Below the pieces are notes generated by a model. The model was not told the origin of the DNA. It made no database searches and saw only the letters and a program-made list of their open reading frames with translations. DNA of 39,370 bases from Bacillota bacterium (GTDB lineage: Bacteria; Bacillota; UBA994; UBA5500), in the NCBI GenBank assembly GCA_023436245.1, contig JAEZJZ010000079.1, positions 1 through 39,370 on the forward strand. Direction: 5' to 3'. This document shows positions 8,575 through 15,537 of this stretch, piece by piece; within the stretch, counting starts at the first letter, position 1; the number at the start of each line of letters is the position of its first letter. A program made the position numbers and the translations under genes.

Positions 8575-8736
8575 ATGTTCAAGCGATTGGCGATGCTTCT
8601 GGCGTCCAATAGCCGCCGAGGCAACCGCCCATCAAGTCTTTGCCTGTGGGAGGGTCTTGACGAGATGCAACAGTTGGCGGAAGAACTGGCTAAGGAGTCA
8701 CTGCCGGCGACCGATGGCGAGGACGAGATAGGGTAG
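8575..8736 (+). CDS. Small 53-aa protein between the unknown gene and the MFS exporter
   Basis: A short reading frame with a strong ribosome site (GGAGGTG at 8561-8567), seven bases before ATG 8575; ATG 8569 is too close to the site. It encodes 53 residues: a basic, hydrophobic N-terminus (MFKRLAMLLASNSRRGNR), a central SLCLWEGLDEMQQLAEELAK amphipathic stretch and an acidic C-terminus. The TAG at 8734-8736 overlaps the ribosome site of the MFS gene, so the two are coupled. It is not a recognised family. Possible readings are a small partner protein or a leader-like peptide exported by the adjacent transporter; there is no obvious modified core. The start signal makes translation likely. Confidence 0.6.
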   Translation: MFKRLAMLLASNSRRGNRPSSLCLWEGLDEMQQLAEELAKESLPATDGEDEIG

Positions 8737-8750
8737 GGGGGAGTCGCAAT

Positions 8751-9986
8751 ATGTTCTCTCGGATAACCAGTCACCCGTTGTCCTCGGGCAGTTTCCGCTG
8801 CTTCTGGCTAAGTCAACTGATTAGCCTCTTTGGTGATTCGCTCACCGGAATTGCCATTACTTGGGTACTAATGGGCCTGACCAACTCCACATTGTCCCGG
8901 GGCGTGATGTTGGCACTGAGCACACTGCCCACGCTTCTACTGACTCCAGTCATTGGCACGCTGATAGACCGCTTCAGCCGCAAGCGTATGCTGGTTATCT
9001 CGGACGCCTGTCGTCTAGCAGTTGATCTTGCTCTGATTTGTGTACTGCTCACCGAGTCAATATCAACGTGGCACATCTACGCCTTTTCCTTGCTGAACGC
9101 TCTGGCTAGAGTCGTCTATGCGCCCTGCCTGCTCGCGTTCCTCCCGACCTTGGTGCGTCGCGAGCAGTTGCAGCAAGCAAACAGCGCGCACGATCTGGCG
9201 ACGCGTACCGCCATGATGTTGGGGCCAGTGGCAGGCGGAATTGCGCTGACGAGGCTTGGGCCAGTGGCGGTGGTGGTCATCGACGCCGCCACATTCCTGA
9301 TCTCTGCGTTGTTTCTGTCTCGTATTCAAGCAGACGAATCGGTCCTGTCGACGCGCAAGAGAACCAGTATGCGGCAACAGCTGGGGGCAGGTTGGAGTTA
9401 TGTACGCCGGAACCGCTGGATTCTTTACCAGACCAGCTCCATGCTGCTCCTGAACGTCGCGAATGCCATCTGGAGCGTTGTGCTGCCTTTTGTCGTGCGT
9501 AACAGACTGCATGTTGGCCCGACTGAACACGGGTTCCTTACTTCGGTCGGCTCGTTAGCTTCTGTCGCTGCTTCGGTTGTGCTGGCAACACTTGCGCTTA
9601 AAATGAACAGGAAGCGAGTGCTAGTCATGTCATTGGTGGCAACCGGCCTCTTCTCCTTCGGCATGTCTCAAGTCAACCAGTTCTCTCTTGCCCTAATCAT
9701 GATGGCCGGATGGGGACTCACTAGACCACCTATTGCTATCGCCAACAACTCCATTTACCAGGCGGCGATTCCGGCTGAGTACATGGGGCGCGTAGCCGTC
9801 TTTCGCAACCTGATCACTCAAAGCCTGATGCCAGCAACATTCCTGATCACTGGGGCCATTGGCGACACCATCCCCTATGCGACCAGCTTGCTAGCCGCAG
9901 CCGCCCTACCACTGTTGGCCGCTGTGCTCATCCATCTCCGCGTACACCTGTGTGAGCCTTCGGCACAGGTAGATGACATGGCCTAG
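8751..9986 (+). CDS. MFS transporter (MFS_3/EntS-like efflux type)
   Basis: A 411-aa major facilitator with about twelve hydrophobic segments. The N-terminus (FRCFWLSQLISLFGDSLTGI) and the loop GTLIDRFSRKRMLVISD after the second helix match the MFS_3 branch, which includes enterobactin exporter EntS and macrolide efflux proteins. The AAMPA-like pattern around RTAMMLGPVAGG is also typical. It should act as a proton-coupled exporter of a small molecule in the cytoplasmic membrane. ATG 8751 follows GGGGGAG with eight bases of spacing and is coupled to the 53-aa gene. As the last gene of the operon it may export a product of, or protect against a substrate linked to, the upstream genes; this is inference. 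Confidence 0.85.
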   Translation: MFSRITSHPLSSGSFRCFWLSQLISLFGDSLTGIAITWVLMGLTNSTLSRGVMLALSTLPTLLLTPVIGTLIDRFSRKRMLVISDACRLAVDLALICVLLTESISTWHIYAFSLLNALARVVYAPCLLAFLPTLVRREQLQQANSAHDLATRTAMMLGPVAGGIALTRLGPVAVVVIDAATFLISALFLSRIQADESVLSTRKRTSMRQQLGAGWSYVRRNRWILYQTSSMLLLNVANAIWSVVLPFVVRNRLHVGPTEHGFLTSVGSLASVAASVVLATLALKMNRKRVLVMSLVATGLFSFGMSQVNQFSLALIMMAGWGLTRPPIAIANNSIYQAAIPAEYMGRVAVFRNLITQSLMPATFLITGAIGDTIPYATSLLAAAALPLLAAVLIHLRVHLCEPSAQVDDMA

Positions 9987-10139
9987 CTGCCGGAGTGCCA
10001 AGGGGTCAGCGAATACGCGGCCTTCTGATTGAGTCGGAACAGGAACCCGCAGAGAGTGAGTCCTCATGCGCGAAACTGCCGCCAATACGTAATACTGCGA
10101 CAGCTCAGTTGACCAGAGCTGATCACTCTGGTTCTTTAG

Positions 10140-10685
10140 CAAGCACAGCGATGGCAAGGACCAGGAATAGCGCAAGCAGAGCCTACTCAGGCCGAAAAAA
10201 CTCTGTTTGCACTGCTTGATTGCAGGGAGGTCGCCAAGTACACAATCACCGGCACCCTGCCAGCCGGGACGACTGTTCGCGTCTGGATAGAGGCCTACGA
10301 GTTCGGCACCCGCGTAGACGACATCGCTGCCTGCGAAGTACACCTGATGGCCAAACAGCAAGGCCTGTCCTTCTTCTGCCTGAGGCAGGATGCCAAGGTC
10401 GTGTTGACGATTGGCCAGCCACCCATGGGCGTGGCACGAGGCGAGTATCCATTGGAGCGGTGGACTGATCTGCCAGATGCCATGCTGACCTCCGGACCGC
10501 CAAAGGGCAACCTCTTTGACGGCAGCCTGGTGCTGCGGGTGCTAACTCACGGAGTGCATGGTCAGTGGGCTGAAGAGAGCCTCCGCTACATGGAACTCCT
10601 GGCCGACCCCGAGACCAAAGAGCAACTGATCGCGGGAATCGATTATGTGTGCATATTGAAAGCACAGACGACACGACGCCCTTGA
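10140..10685 (+). pseudogene. Remnant of an unknown gene, start lost
   Basis: The frame is open from just after a TAG at 10137-10139 to TGA 10683-10685 and reads like real protein, for example YTITGTLPAGTTVRVWIEAY and LLADPETKEQLIAGIDYVCI. The protein-like sequence clearly begins before the only in-frame ATG (10347), and I see no ATG, GTG or TTG with a ribosome site upstream of it. Just upstream, another frame (from about 10030) reads IESEQEPAESESSC and then runs into a stop at 10219, so a frameshift near 10190-10220 is possible. The middle part looks like a beta-rich domain. No family recognised. It follows the MFS gene on the same strand and opens a long gene-poor stretch, consistent with decay. 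A sequencing frameshift cannot be excluded. Confidence 0.45.
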
Positions 10686-11164
10686 CAGTAGATGTCTTCT
10701 TGATTGCAATGACAGTCGGGTAGAGAACCTCGAAATAGGGCTCACTATGCCGATGCGTCTCATAATCCCGCGTCCACTTGCGTTCGAGACGCAAACTTTC
10801 TGTTCACAGCGGCCGAAGCGGACTTTTGGTGCGCGGAAAAGGATTCTCCGCCGCACGCGGTGGACAGAGGGAACGACTAAAGAGCACGGAGTAAGCTGGC
10901 ACCTTAGGCCTCTAGCGTAGAGAAGCGGGTAAGGTCGGCAAACGCTGCATGGGAAGCAGTTGAATAGCCTGAAGAAGCGAAGATCAGACGCTGTACTCAA
11001 AACATCAGTCCGCGAAGATGATGTAACCCGGCAACTCCTCGAGCAGGAGACGAAACGGACGAGGCCCGCACCGATGAGCCGAAACTCATTTACAGTCGGC
11101 TAGATTGCGGCCAGAGATGAATAGCGAAAGGTCAGCAGTCATGCCCGGAGCATCTAGCTCCTAT

Positions 11165-11201
<37 letters not shown>

Positions 11202-11266
11202 TCATCTGCAACGTCCGATAATGTATCTTATGTTAACTCGGATATTGCGAGAGTACATGTTATTGC

Positions 11267-11389
11267 TTAAGGCACCAACTCAACAACCGGCTTCTCGCGC
11301 ATGCCAACAGTAATCCGTAGACTTGCTGCGCGCACGTCCTCACACAGCTTCTGCAAAATCTTCTCCAGCTCCAGAGACTCGCACTGCAT
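11267..11389 (-). CDS. Possible small 40-aa ORF (doubtful)
   Basis: The minus strand reads from ATG 11389 to TAA 11267 as a charged helical peptide (CESLELEKILQKLCEDVRAA) followed by ITVGMREKPVVELVP. The composition is more protein-like than anything else in this desert. The in-frame codon directly before the ATG is a TAG, and the frame upstream of it is open for about 24 codons from an ATG in WVDPILGRAVEGS. It could therefore be a remnant of a longer gene broken by a stop. The GCGGAG ribosome site is only three bases from the ATG. Start and reality are uncertain. Confidence 0.25.
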   Translation of the reverse strand: MQCESLELEKILQKLCEDVRAASLRITVGMREKPVVELVP

Positions 11390-11395
11390 CTACTC

Positions 11396-11611
11396 CGCAC
11401 CCCATACAGAACCATTACCACGGTCGCGAAAACGCCTCCTAGAGCCTTCTACAGCACGGCCTAGAATTGGGTCAACCCACATGAGACCACTCACTTCATG
11501 AGCACCAGCCCAGACGCATCAACTTGACCCGCCTTCGGCGCCAAACTCGCTACGCACCCATGAAAGACTATTACCAGAATCCTAAGAACGGCTCCTGAAG
11601 GCTTCTGCAGC
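11396..11611. repeat. Diverged direct repeat, two copies of about 60 bp
   Basis: Copy A spans 11396-11455 and copy B 11553-11611, with a period of 157 bases. My hand alignment gives 42 matches over 59 positions with one gap; both contain CATTACCA or TATTACCA, GCTCCT- or CCTCCT-like and CTTCTxCAGC blocks. Many differences are transitions. This suggests an old tandem duplication. No function is visible. Confidence 0.5.
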
Positions 11612-11861
11612 GGTGCAACCCTGAACGGTCTCTGGCACTAACTGCACGCGACCGCAGACGGCTTAATTTTCAACCGGCAGACCGAACTCGCTCAACACCC
11701 CAGGCATCATGAGTCAAGCAGCCATGCAGCAAGCATCTGCGAAGTCGACACAACCATCATATCTGGTAGCGAGCAGATCATGCCGACCGCGTGAGGCTGA
11801 CAATGAACCCCAAGGCGCATCCAGCAACTCCGGTCAAAAAAGAGGGTGAGCCACATCTCTT

Positions 11862-11894
11862 GTCTCAATTAGATATTACTCTATATTTTGAGAC
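11862..11894. repeat. Inverted repeat GTCTCAA...TTGAGAC
   Basis: GTCTCAA (11862-11868) faces TTGAGAC (11888-11894) across a 19-base A+T-rich loop. The arms are nearly those of the repeat at 11165-11201. No T-run suitable for a terminator is present. Confidence 0.35.
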
Positions 11895-12198
11895 GTGAGG
11901 CGAGGCGCACGCTGTGAATGGTCGGACTCACTACCATATCTGCTGTGAGCCCAACACGACCGAGAGGCTTCCCGACAACGAACGCAACATTCGCTCCTCC
12001 CAGTTGCCAACCAAGTAGCCTCATTCACCCTTCACCCCCCTCCCCCATCCACTGAACAATGCATGGCTCGCCTCACCAGAGCCCTCTCCCAGTTCTCTGA
12101 AGAACCGCCACGGCTGGGTTGTGGGATGCGTTACTTGCAGGAGCAGGTTTTGTCTAGTTGTCTGGCGAAAAGAGCAATACAACGAGGAGGTGGTAACC

Positions 12199-12828
12199 GT
12201 GGAGCTGCACAGCCAGGATTTCGCGGTCACCGGCGACCTGCAGGAGGATGTCAGCCGCTTCTTCCTCAGCTTAGGCCACGCCGAGACACTGCAGCACTGC
12301 CTACGGGTGGCGCAGACAGCCAAGGAGTTGGCCAAGCGCTTTGGCGCAGATCCGCTCGAGGCCGAGCAGGCGGCGCTGCTGCATGACCTCGGTGCGGTCA
12401 TCCCCCGCGCGGAGAAGTTGGCCTTTTCCCGACAGCATGGGCTATCGGTGTTGCCAGAGGAGGAGCAGTATCCCGGCATTCTGCACCAACAGCACTCGGT
12501 TATCTTGGCGCGTGCCGTCTTCGGAATCGGAGATCATCGCCTGCTAAGCGCCATCGGATGCCACACCACCCTGCGGGCAAGGGCCTCAAGCCTCGATCAG
12601 GTGGTCTTCCTGGCTGACAAGATCTCCTGGGACCAGGACGGTCCGCCATTCCTGCCGGCAGTGCAGGTGGCACTCACGGAGTCACTGGCAGCAGGATGTC
12701 TGGCCTACATCGAGTGGCTGCTCAGTCCTGCCGGGGGAGTAGTTGTGATTCACCCCTGGCTGCTGGCGGCGAGGCGCGACCTACAAGCTAGTGCGCCAAC
12801 TGCAAACTCAGATTGGAGGTGTCAGTGA
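12199..12828 (+). CDS. HD-domain phosphohydrolase, YqeK-like (probable Ap4A hydrolase)
   Basis: A 209-aa HD-superfamily protein. The metal-binding pattern is visible: H in LQHCLRVAQ, the HD pair in ALLHDLGA, a further H in HQQHSV, then CHTT, and the D in FLADKIS. This order, with IGCHTTLRARASSLDQVVFL then LADKISW, matches the YqeK family, which hydrolyses diadenosine tetraphosphate symmetrically to two ADP in the cytoplasm. YqeK normally sits between nadD and rsfS; here it does not, so it may be a second or specialised copy. Start GTG 12199 is seven bases after GAGGAGGT (12184-12191); GTG 12190 is inside the ribosome site. Its stop overlaps the next start (ATGA at 12828). The C-terminal ~35 residues beyond the HD domain are unusual. 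Confidence 0.8.
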   Translation: MELHSQDFAVTGDLQEDVSRFFLSLGHAETLQHCLRVAQTAKELAKRFGADPLEAEQAALLHDLGAVIPRAEKLAFSRQHGLSVLPEEEQYPGILHQQHSVILARAVFGIGDHRLLSAIGCHTTLRARASSLDQVVFLADKISWDQDGPPFLPAVQVALTESLAAGCLAYIEWLLSPAGGVVVIHPWLLAARRDLQASAPTANSDWRCQ

Positions 12829-13652
12829 TGAGCTTGACCTTAAGATTGGAAACCCCAAGCGATTATCGTGCGGTTGAGGAACTGACCCGTGAAGCGTTTT
12901 GGGGCTTCACGAGTCCCACTTGCGATGAGCACTATTTGGTGCATCTGCTGCGCCAGGCTCCGTCCTTTGTACCGGAACTGGACTATGTGGCCGAGATGGA
13001 CGGCAGGTTGGTCGGACATGTGATCTATACCAGAGCCAAAGTGGTTGCTGCCCAGGGACTAGAACATGAAGTACTGACCTTCGGCCCACTCAGTGTCTTG
13101 CCGGAGCATTGGCACAGCGGCGTCGGATCGGCACTGATGCGACAGTCCATCGCCGAGGCTAGGCGGCTTGGGTATCGGGGGATAGTTGTCTACGGGCATC
13201 CGGACTATTACCCCCGCTTCGGATTCCGTAATGCTGGGGTGTTCGGCATCACCACGCCCGATGGCAAGAACTTCGATGCACTGATGGCCAGACCGTTGTC
13301 CGAGGGATCACTGAACGGGATCTCAGGCGCTTTTCACGAGGACCCGGCCTTCGCCATGGATCCCGAGGAAGCAGCGGCCTACAACCGCAACTTCCCGCAC
13401 AAGGAACCGGCAAAACTGCTGCCGATTAGCGTGCTGCTGGACAGACTGGAGCCTGGCTCCCGCCAAGCCTTCATCGATCGCAAGGTCACGGTGCTGGCTT
13501 GGCTCAATCGGTTCAGCGGACGAGAGATGCTGACTTGGGATGGCATAGACGAGGGTGTGCTGAACGTAATCAACCAGACACTGAAGGAGCACGGCTACGC
13601 CGAGAAACTGTTGCCCACGTCAGACGTCCTGACGAGCGAGATAACCTACTAG
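12828..13652 (+). CDS. GNAT-family N-acetyltransferase (YhbS-like) with C-terminal extension
   Basis: A 274-aa protein. Residues 1-170 are a GNAT acetyltransferase: LRLETPSDYRAVEELT at the start, FGPLSVLPEHWHSGVGSALM as the acetyl-CoA-binding motif A region (V-x-x-x-x-H-x-x-G-V-G-x-A), and VVYGHPDYYPRFGF as the motif B region typical of YhbS. The remaining ~100 residues (DEDPAFAMDPEEAAAYNRNF-like, then LLPISVLLDRLEPGSRQAFI) are an extension I cannot assign. The substrate is unknown. ATG 12828 follows GGAGGT at 12815-12820 and overlaps the stop of the YqeK-like gene by one base, so the pair is translationally coupled. Transcription ends at the strong hairpin at 13670-13715. Confidence 0.82.
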   Translation: MSLTLRLETPSDYRAVEELTREAFWGFTSPTCDEHYLVHLLRQAPSFVPELDYVAEMDGRLVGHVIYTRAKVVAAQGLEHEVLTFGPLSVLPEHWHSGVGSALMRQSIAEARRLGYRGIVVYGHPDYYPRFGFRNAGVFGITTPDGKNFDALMARPLSEGSLNGISGAFHEDPAFAMDPEEAAAYNRNFPHKEPAKLLPISVLLDRLEPGSRQAFIDRKVTVLAWLNRFSGREMLTWDGIDEGVLNVINQTLKEHGYAEKLLPTSDVLTSEITY

Positions 13653-13669
13653 TATGGCCAATGGCGCAA

Positions 13670-13715
13670 AAGAGCAAGGTCCTGTCGGTTCACCGAACCG
13701 CAGGACCTTGCTCTT
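13670..13715. terminator. Strong bidirectional terminator between convergent genes
   Basis: AAGAGCAAGGTCCTG (13670-13684) pairs perfectly with 13701-13715, and the loop itself holds CGGTTC/GAACCG. The stem is about 21 bp with a single bulged T. On the minus strand it is followed by TTTT, on the plus strand by few Ts. It lies between the GNAT gene (+) and the DUF4180 gene (-). Confidence 0.9.
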
Positions 13716-13751
13716 GCCCATCATTGGTGGCTGGTTCAACGCTCGCGACAC

Positions 13752-14117
13752 TTAGGCCTTCGCCAACCTCGCGACGGCCTCGTCTTCGCTGGTCACGAAG
13801 AACACATCCCGGCCAGCGTTGCTCTCTCGCATAAAATCCTGAAGCGGCTTGCTTTGATACTGCGAGAAATCCCCCACGATGGCCAGCTTCGCCTGGTAGT
13901 TGCTGAACTTCTGCAGCACCTCGCCAGCAAGCCCGGTCCGCAGCTTGAAGAAGTCCGGCGAGATAGCAGCCTGCGCCAAAACGATACGGTCACAGCCCGA
14001 CTCGTACCGCACATTCACAATCAGGTCCAGCGCCGATTGGATATCACTGATCAGCAGGGAGTCGCTCTCAAGCAGCGCAACCTGCACCCCTGCATTCTCT
14101 ACCACCTTGACGTTCAT
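13752..14117 (-). CDS. DUF4180 domain-containing protein
   Basis: A 121-aa protein that matches the DUF4180 pattern throughout: ISDIQSALDLIVNVRYESGC followed by DRIVL, then DFFKLRTGLAGEVLQKFSNY and KLAIVGDFSQY, and a SKPLQDFMRESNAGRDVFFV block near the end. The family occurs in Firmicutes and actinobacteria as a small soluble protein, often with regulators; its biochemical role is not known to me. It is full length. ATG 14117 is preceded by GGGAGGGG on the minus strand with about six bases of spacing. It stands alone, with a strong terminator downstream. Confidence 0.85.
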   Translation of the reverse strand: MNVKVVENAGVQVALLESDSLLISDIQSALDLIVNVRYESGCDRIVLAQAAISPDFFKLRTGLAGEVLQKFSNYQAKLAIVGDFSQYQSKPLQDFMRESNAGRDVFFVTSEDEAVARLAKA

Positions 14118-14444
14118 CTATTTCCCCTCCCTGCTAGCTACCGATATATGTTATCAGTTTTTTGTGGGTTCCGCCATACCCTCTGCTAGTTTGCCACGCG
14201 TGCCAACTGACTCGACAATGAGGACCACGAATCGCCATATCCCGACCGATGTCAGATGAAACTGGCTCGGGACTCAGGAGCAAATGCAACAGAACCGACC
14301 ATGTTCGAAGCTCTTTTGATGCCGGCTCGACAGTAGACAAACAAGCGTCCGACACCAACGTCGACACGGTGTACGACAAAAAGAGGACGATATGGGCCTT
14401 CGTCTCAACGAAGAGTTCACTAGCAATTGCGAGACACGCGCTCA
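14118..14444. other. Intergenic region without a supported gene
   Basis: About 330 bases upstream of the DUF4180 gene. A minus-strand frame runs through it from a GTG at 14445, but it has no ribosome site and unconvincing composition. The plus strand has GTCTC (14402-14406) facing GAGAC (14431-14435), a weak hairpin. A promoter for the DUF4180 gene must lie here, but I see no clear boxes. Confidence 0.5.
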
Positions 14445-14972
14445 CTAGCGCTGCAACTTGCGGGTCAGCGAATCAGCCAGGTCTGCCAGGCAGATCTGCA
14501 CCACGCGTCCATTGATGATAATCAGTGTCATCGGCGACTCGCCGCCCTGAATCACCTGAGGCAAATCGCTTATGGGGGCCGGAACCAAGCCGAACTGGCC
14601 AGCCACAAAGAATCGGCAATCAGGGGCCAGCGGCATGCGCACTTCCGTGGTCGTCGCAGTATCCCCTGAGCTCTCACACTGCCGAACGTCGATCGCTCTA
14701 GCCTCCAGATTCGCAGCCCGCACCTCCGCAACAAGAACCGTGATCTCGTCGAGACGCAGAAGCAGATCCTCCAACCGAGACACATCATTTTCTATTGCAC
14801 TGCTGCCCGATTGACTCACAAAGATGGCATCGTCCAATTCTTGCTCGATTGCCGCTAAACGCTCAGCGACATCGCGACGATAGGCCATGTGCCCTGCAAA
14901 CGTAATCATCAAGAGCAACACCAATACCGCGTTGCAGACTAGCAGTATCCTGATCGTCTTCCTCTCGTCCAC
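14445..14972 (-). CDS. Small membrane-anchored coiled-coil protein (hypothetical)
   Basis: A 175-aa protein. GTG 14972 gives a short charged N-terminus, a single membrane helix (about residues 8-29, RILLVCNAVLVLLLMITFAG), then a Leu/Glu-rich stretch from about 33 to 95 that looks like a coiled coil (RRDVAERLAAIEQELDDAI, ENDVSRLEDLLLRLDEITVL). The C-terminal domain holds RMPLAPDCRFFVAGQFGLVP and ends SLTRKLQR. The frame is open further upstream, but the extra N-terminus has no likely start and poor composition. The ribosome site is the G-rich GGGAGTGGGGAG just before the GTG. Topology is probably N-in with the coil outside. I do not recognise a family. Function unknown; a cell-surface or division-associated role would be a guess. 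Confidence 0.6.
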   Translation of the reverse strand: MDERKTIRILLVCNAVLVLLLMITFAGHMAYRRDVAERLAAIEQELDDAIFVSQSGSSAIENDVSRLEDLLLRLDEITVLVAEVRAANLEARAIDVRQCESSGDTATTTEVRMPLAPDCRFFVAGQFGLVPAPISDLPQVIQGGESPMTLIIINGRVVQICLADLADSLTRKLQR

Positions 14973-15115
14973 TGCTCCCCACTCCCTCTTGGATAATTGT
15001 AGCAGATGGGGTAACAGCCGTGAAGGCAAAACGATCGGCCTAGCGCAGGCTCCTGGCCGCACCTCGGACAGTGCAAAGAACGCCAGCCTCTTTGACCAGC
15101 GCTCTTTGCCCCGCT

Positions 15116-15358
15116 TTACTTTCCAAACTCGAGCTCTTCCGCCAAAGGAACAGGGTCCTGCCAATCCACCCGCTTTGCAGCGTGTCGATCGTAGGACCCC
15201 TTCCCCTTTTTCGGTTTGATCACCTTAGTAGCGGTGTTGAACTCTGTGCTCCGACGAACACCAGTGACTATCTGCAGCGGATCCCGCTGCAGCAGGATGG
15301 TCTCCCCCACCTGCACTCCGTTTGTCTGCGGCTGACGCGGCCGAACCCTAGACTTCAC
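15116..15358 (-). CDS. Small basic hypothetical protein (80 aa)
   Basis: An 80-residue frame starting at GTG 15358, eight bases after GGGAGG (complement of 15367-15372). The protein is basic in its first half (KSRVRPRQPQTNGVQVGETI) and contains LLQRDPLQIVTGVRRS, KVIKPKKGKGSYDRHAAKR and an acidic end (DPVPLAEELEFGK). No signal peptide, membrane segment or Cys is seen, and I do not recognise the family. A good ribosome site and plausible composition make it likely real. It lies between the APH-like kinase gene and the coiled-coil membrane protein, both also on the minus strand. A perfect 14-bp palindrome lies about 65 bases upstream of its start. Confidence 0.55.
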   Translation of the reverse strand: MKSRVRPRQPQTNGVQVGETILLQRDPLQIVTGVRRSTEFNTATKVIKPKKGKGSYDRHAAKRVDWQDPVPLAEELEFGK

Positions 15359-15421
15359 TTGCTTTGCCTCCCTATTCTCGCTGCGAATCAGCGAATGGTT
15401 CACGTTAATCATAACCAATGG

Positions 15422-15435
15422 ATGGAATATTCCAT
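15422..15435. promoter_or_regulatory. Perfect 14-bp palindrome, possible operator
   Basis: ATGGAATATTCCAT is a perfect palindrome in the 180-base gap upstream of the 80-aa gene. The size and symmetry suit a dimeric repressor. No promoter boxes are convincing around it. Confidence 0.3.
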
Positions 15436-15537
15436 ACACGATCATCAAAATCGTAGCGTCGTCCTGATGGCTAGTGAACCCATCACCCGATTAGGAACTG
15501 CGGCCACATTGAACAGAGCCAAGCGGCTGCTCACTAG

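Noticed and set aside
10246..10794. Minus-strand frame of 182 codons
   Set aside because: Arg/Pro/Ser-rich shadow of the plus-strand gene remnant; no start signal.
10829..11110. Possible group II intron 5' region: GTGCGCGG at 10829 followed by GGGAAC and AGAGCAC-like blocks
   Set aside because: No domain V hairpin with a GAAA loop and no reverse transcriptase frame could be found between 10800 and 12200.
14134..14445. Minus-strand frame of 103 codons starting in the stop of the coiled-coil gene
   Set aside because: No ribosome site, and the composition reads like non-coding sequence.
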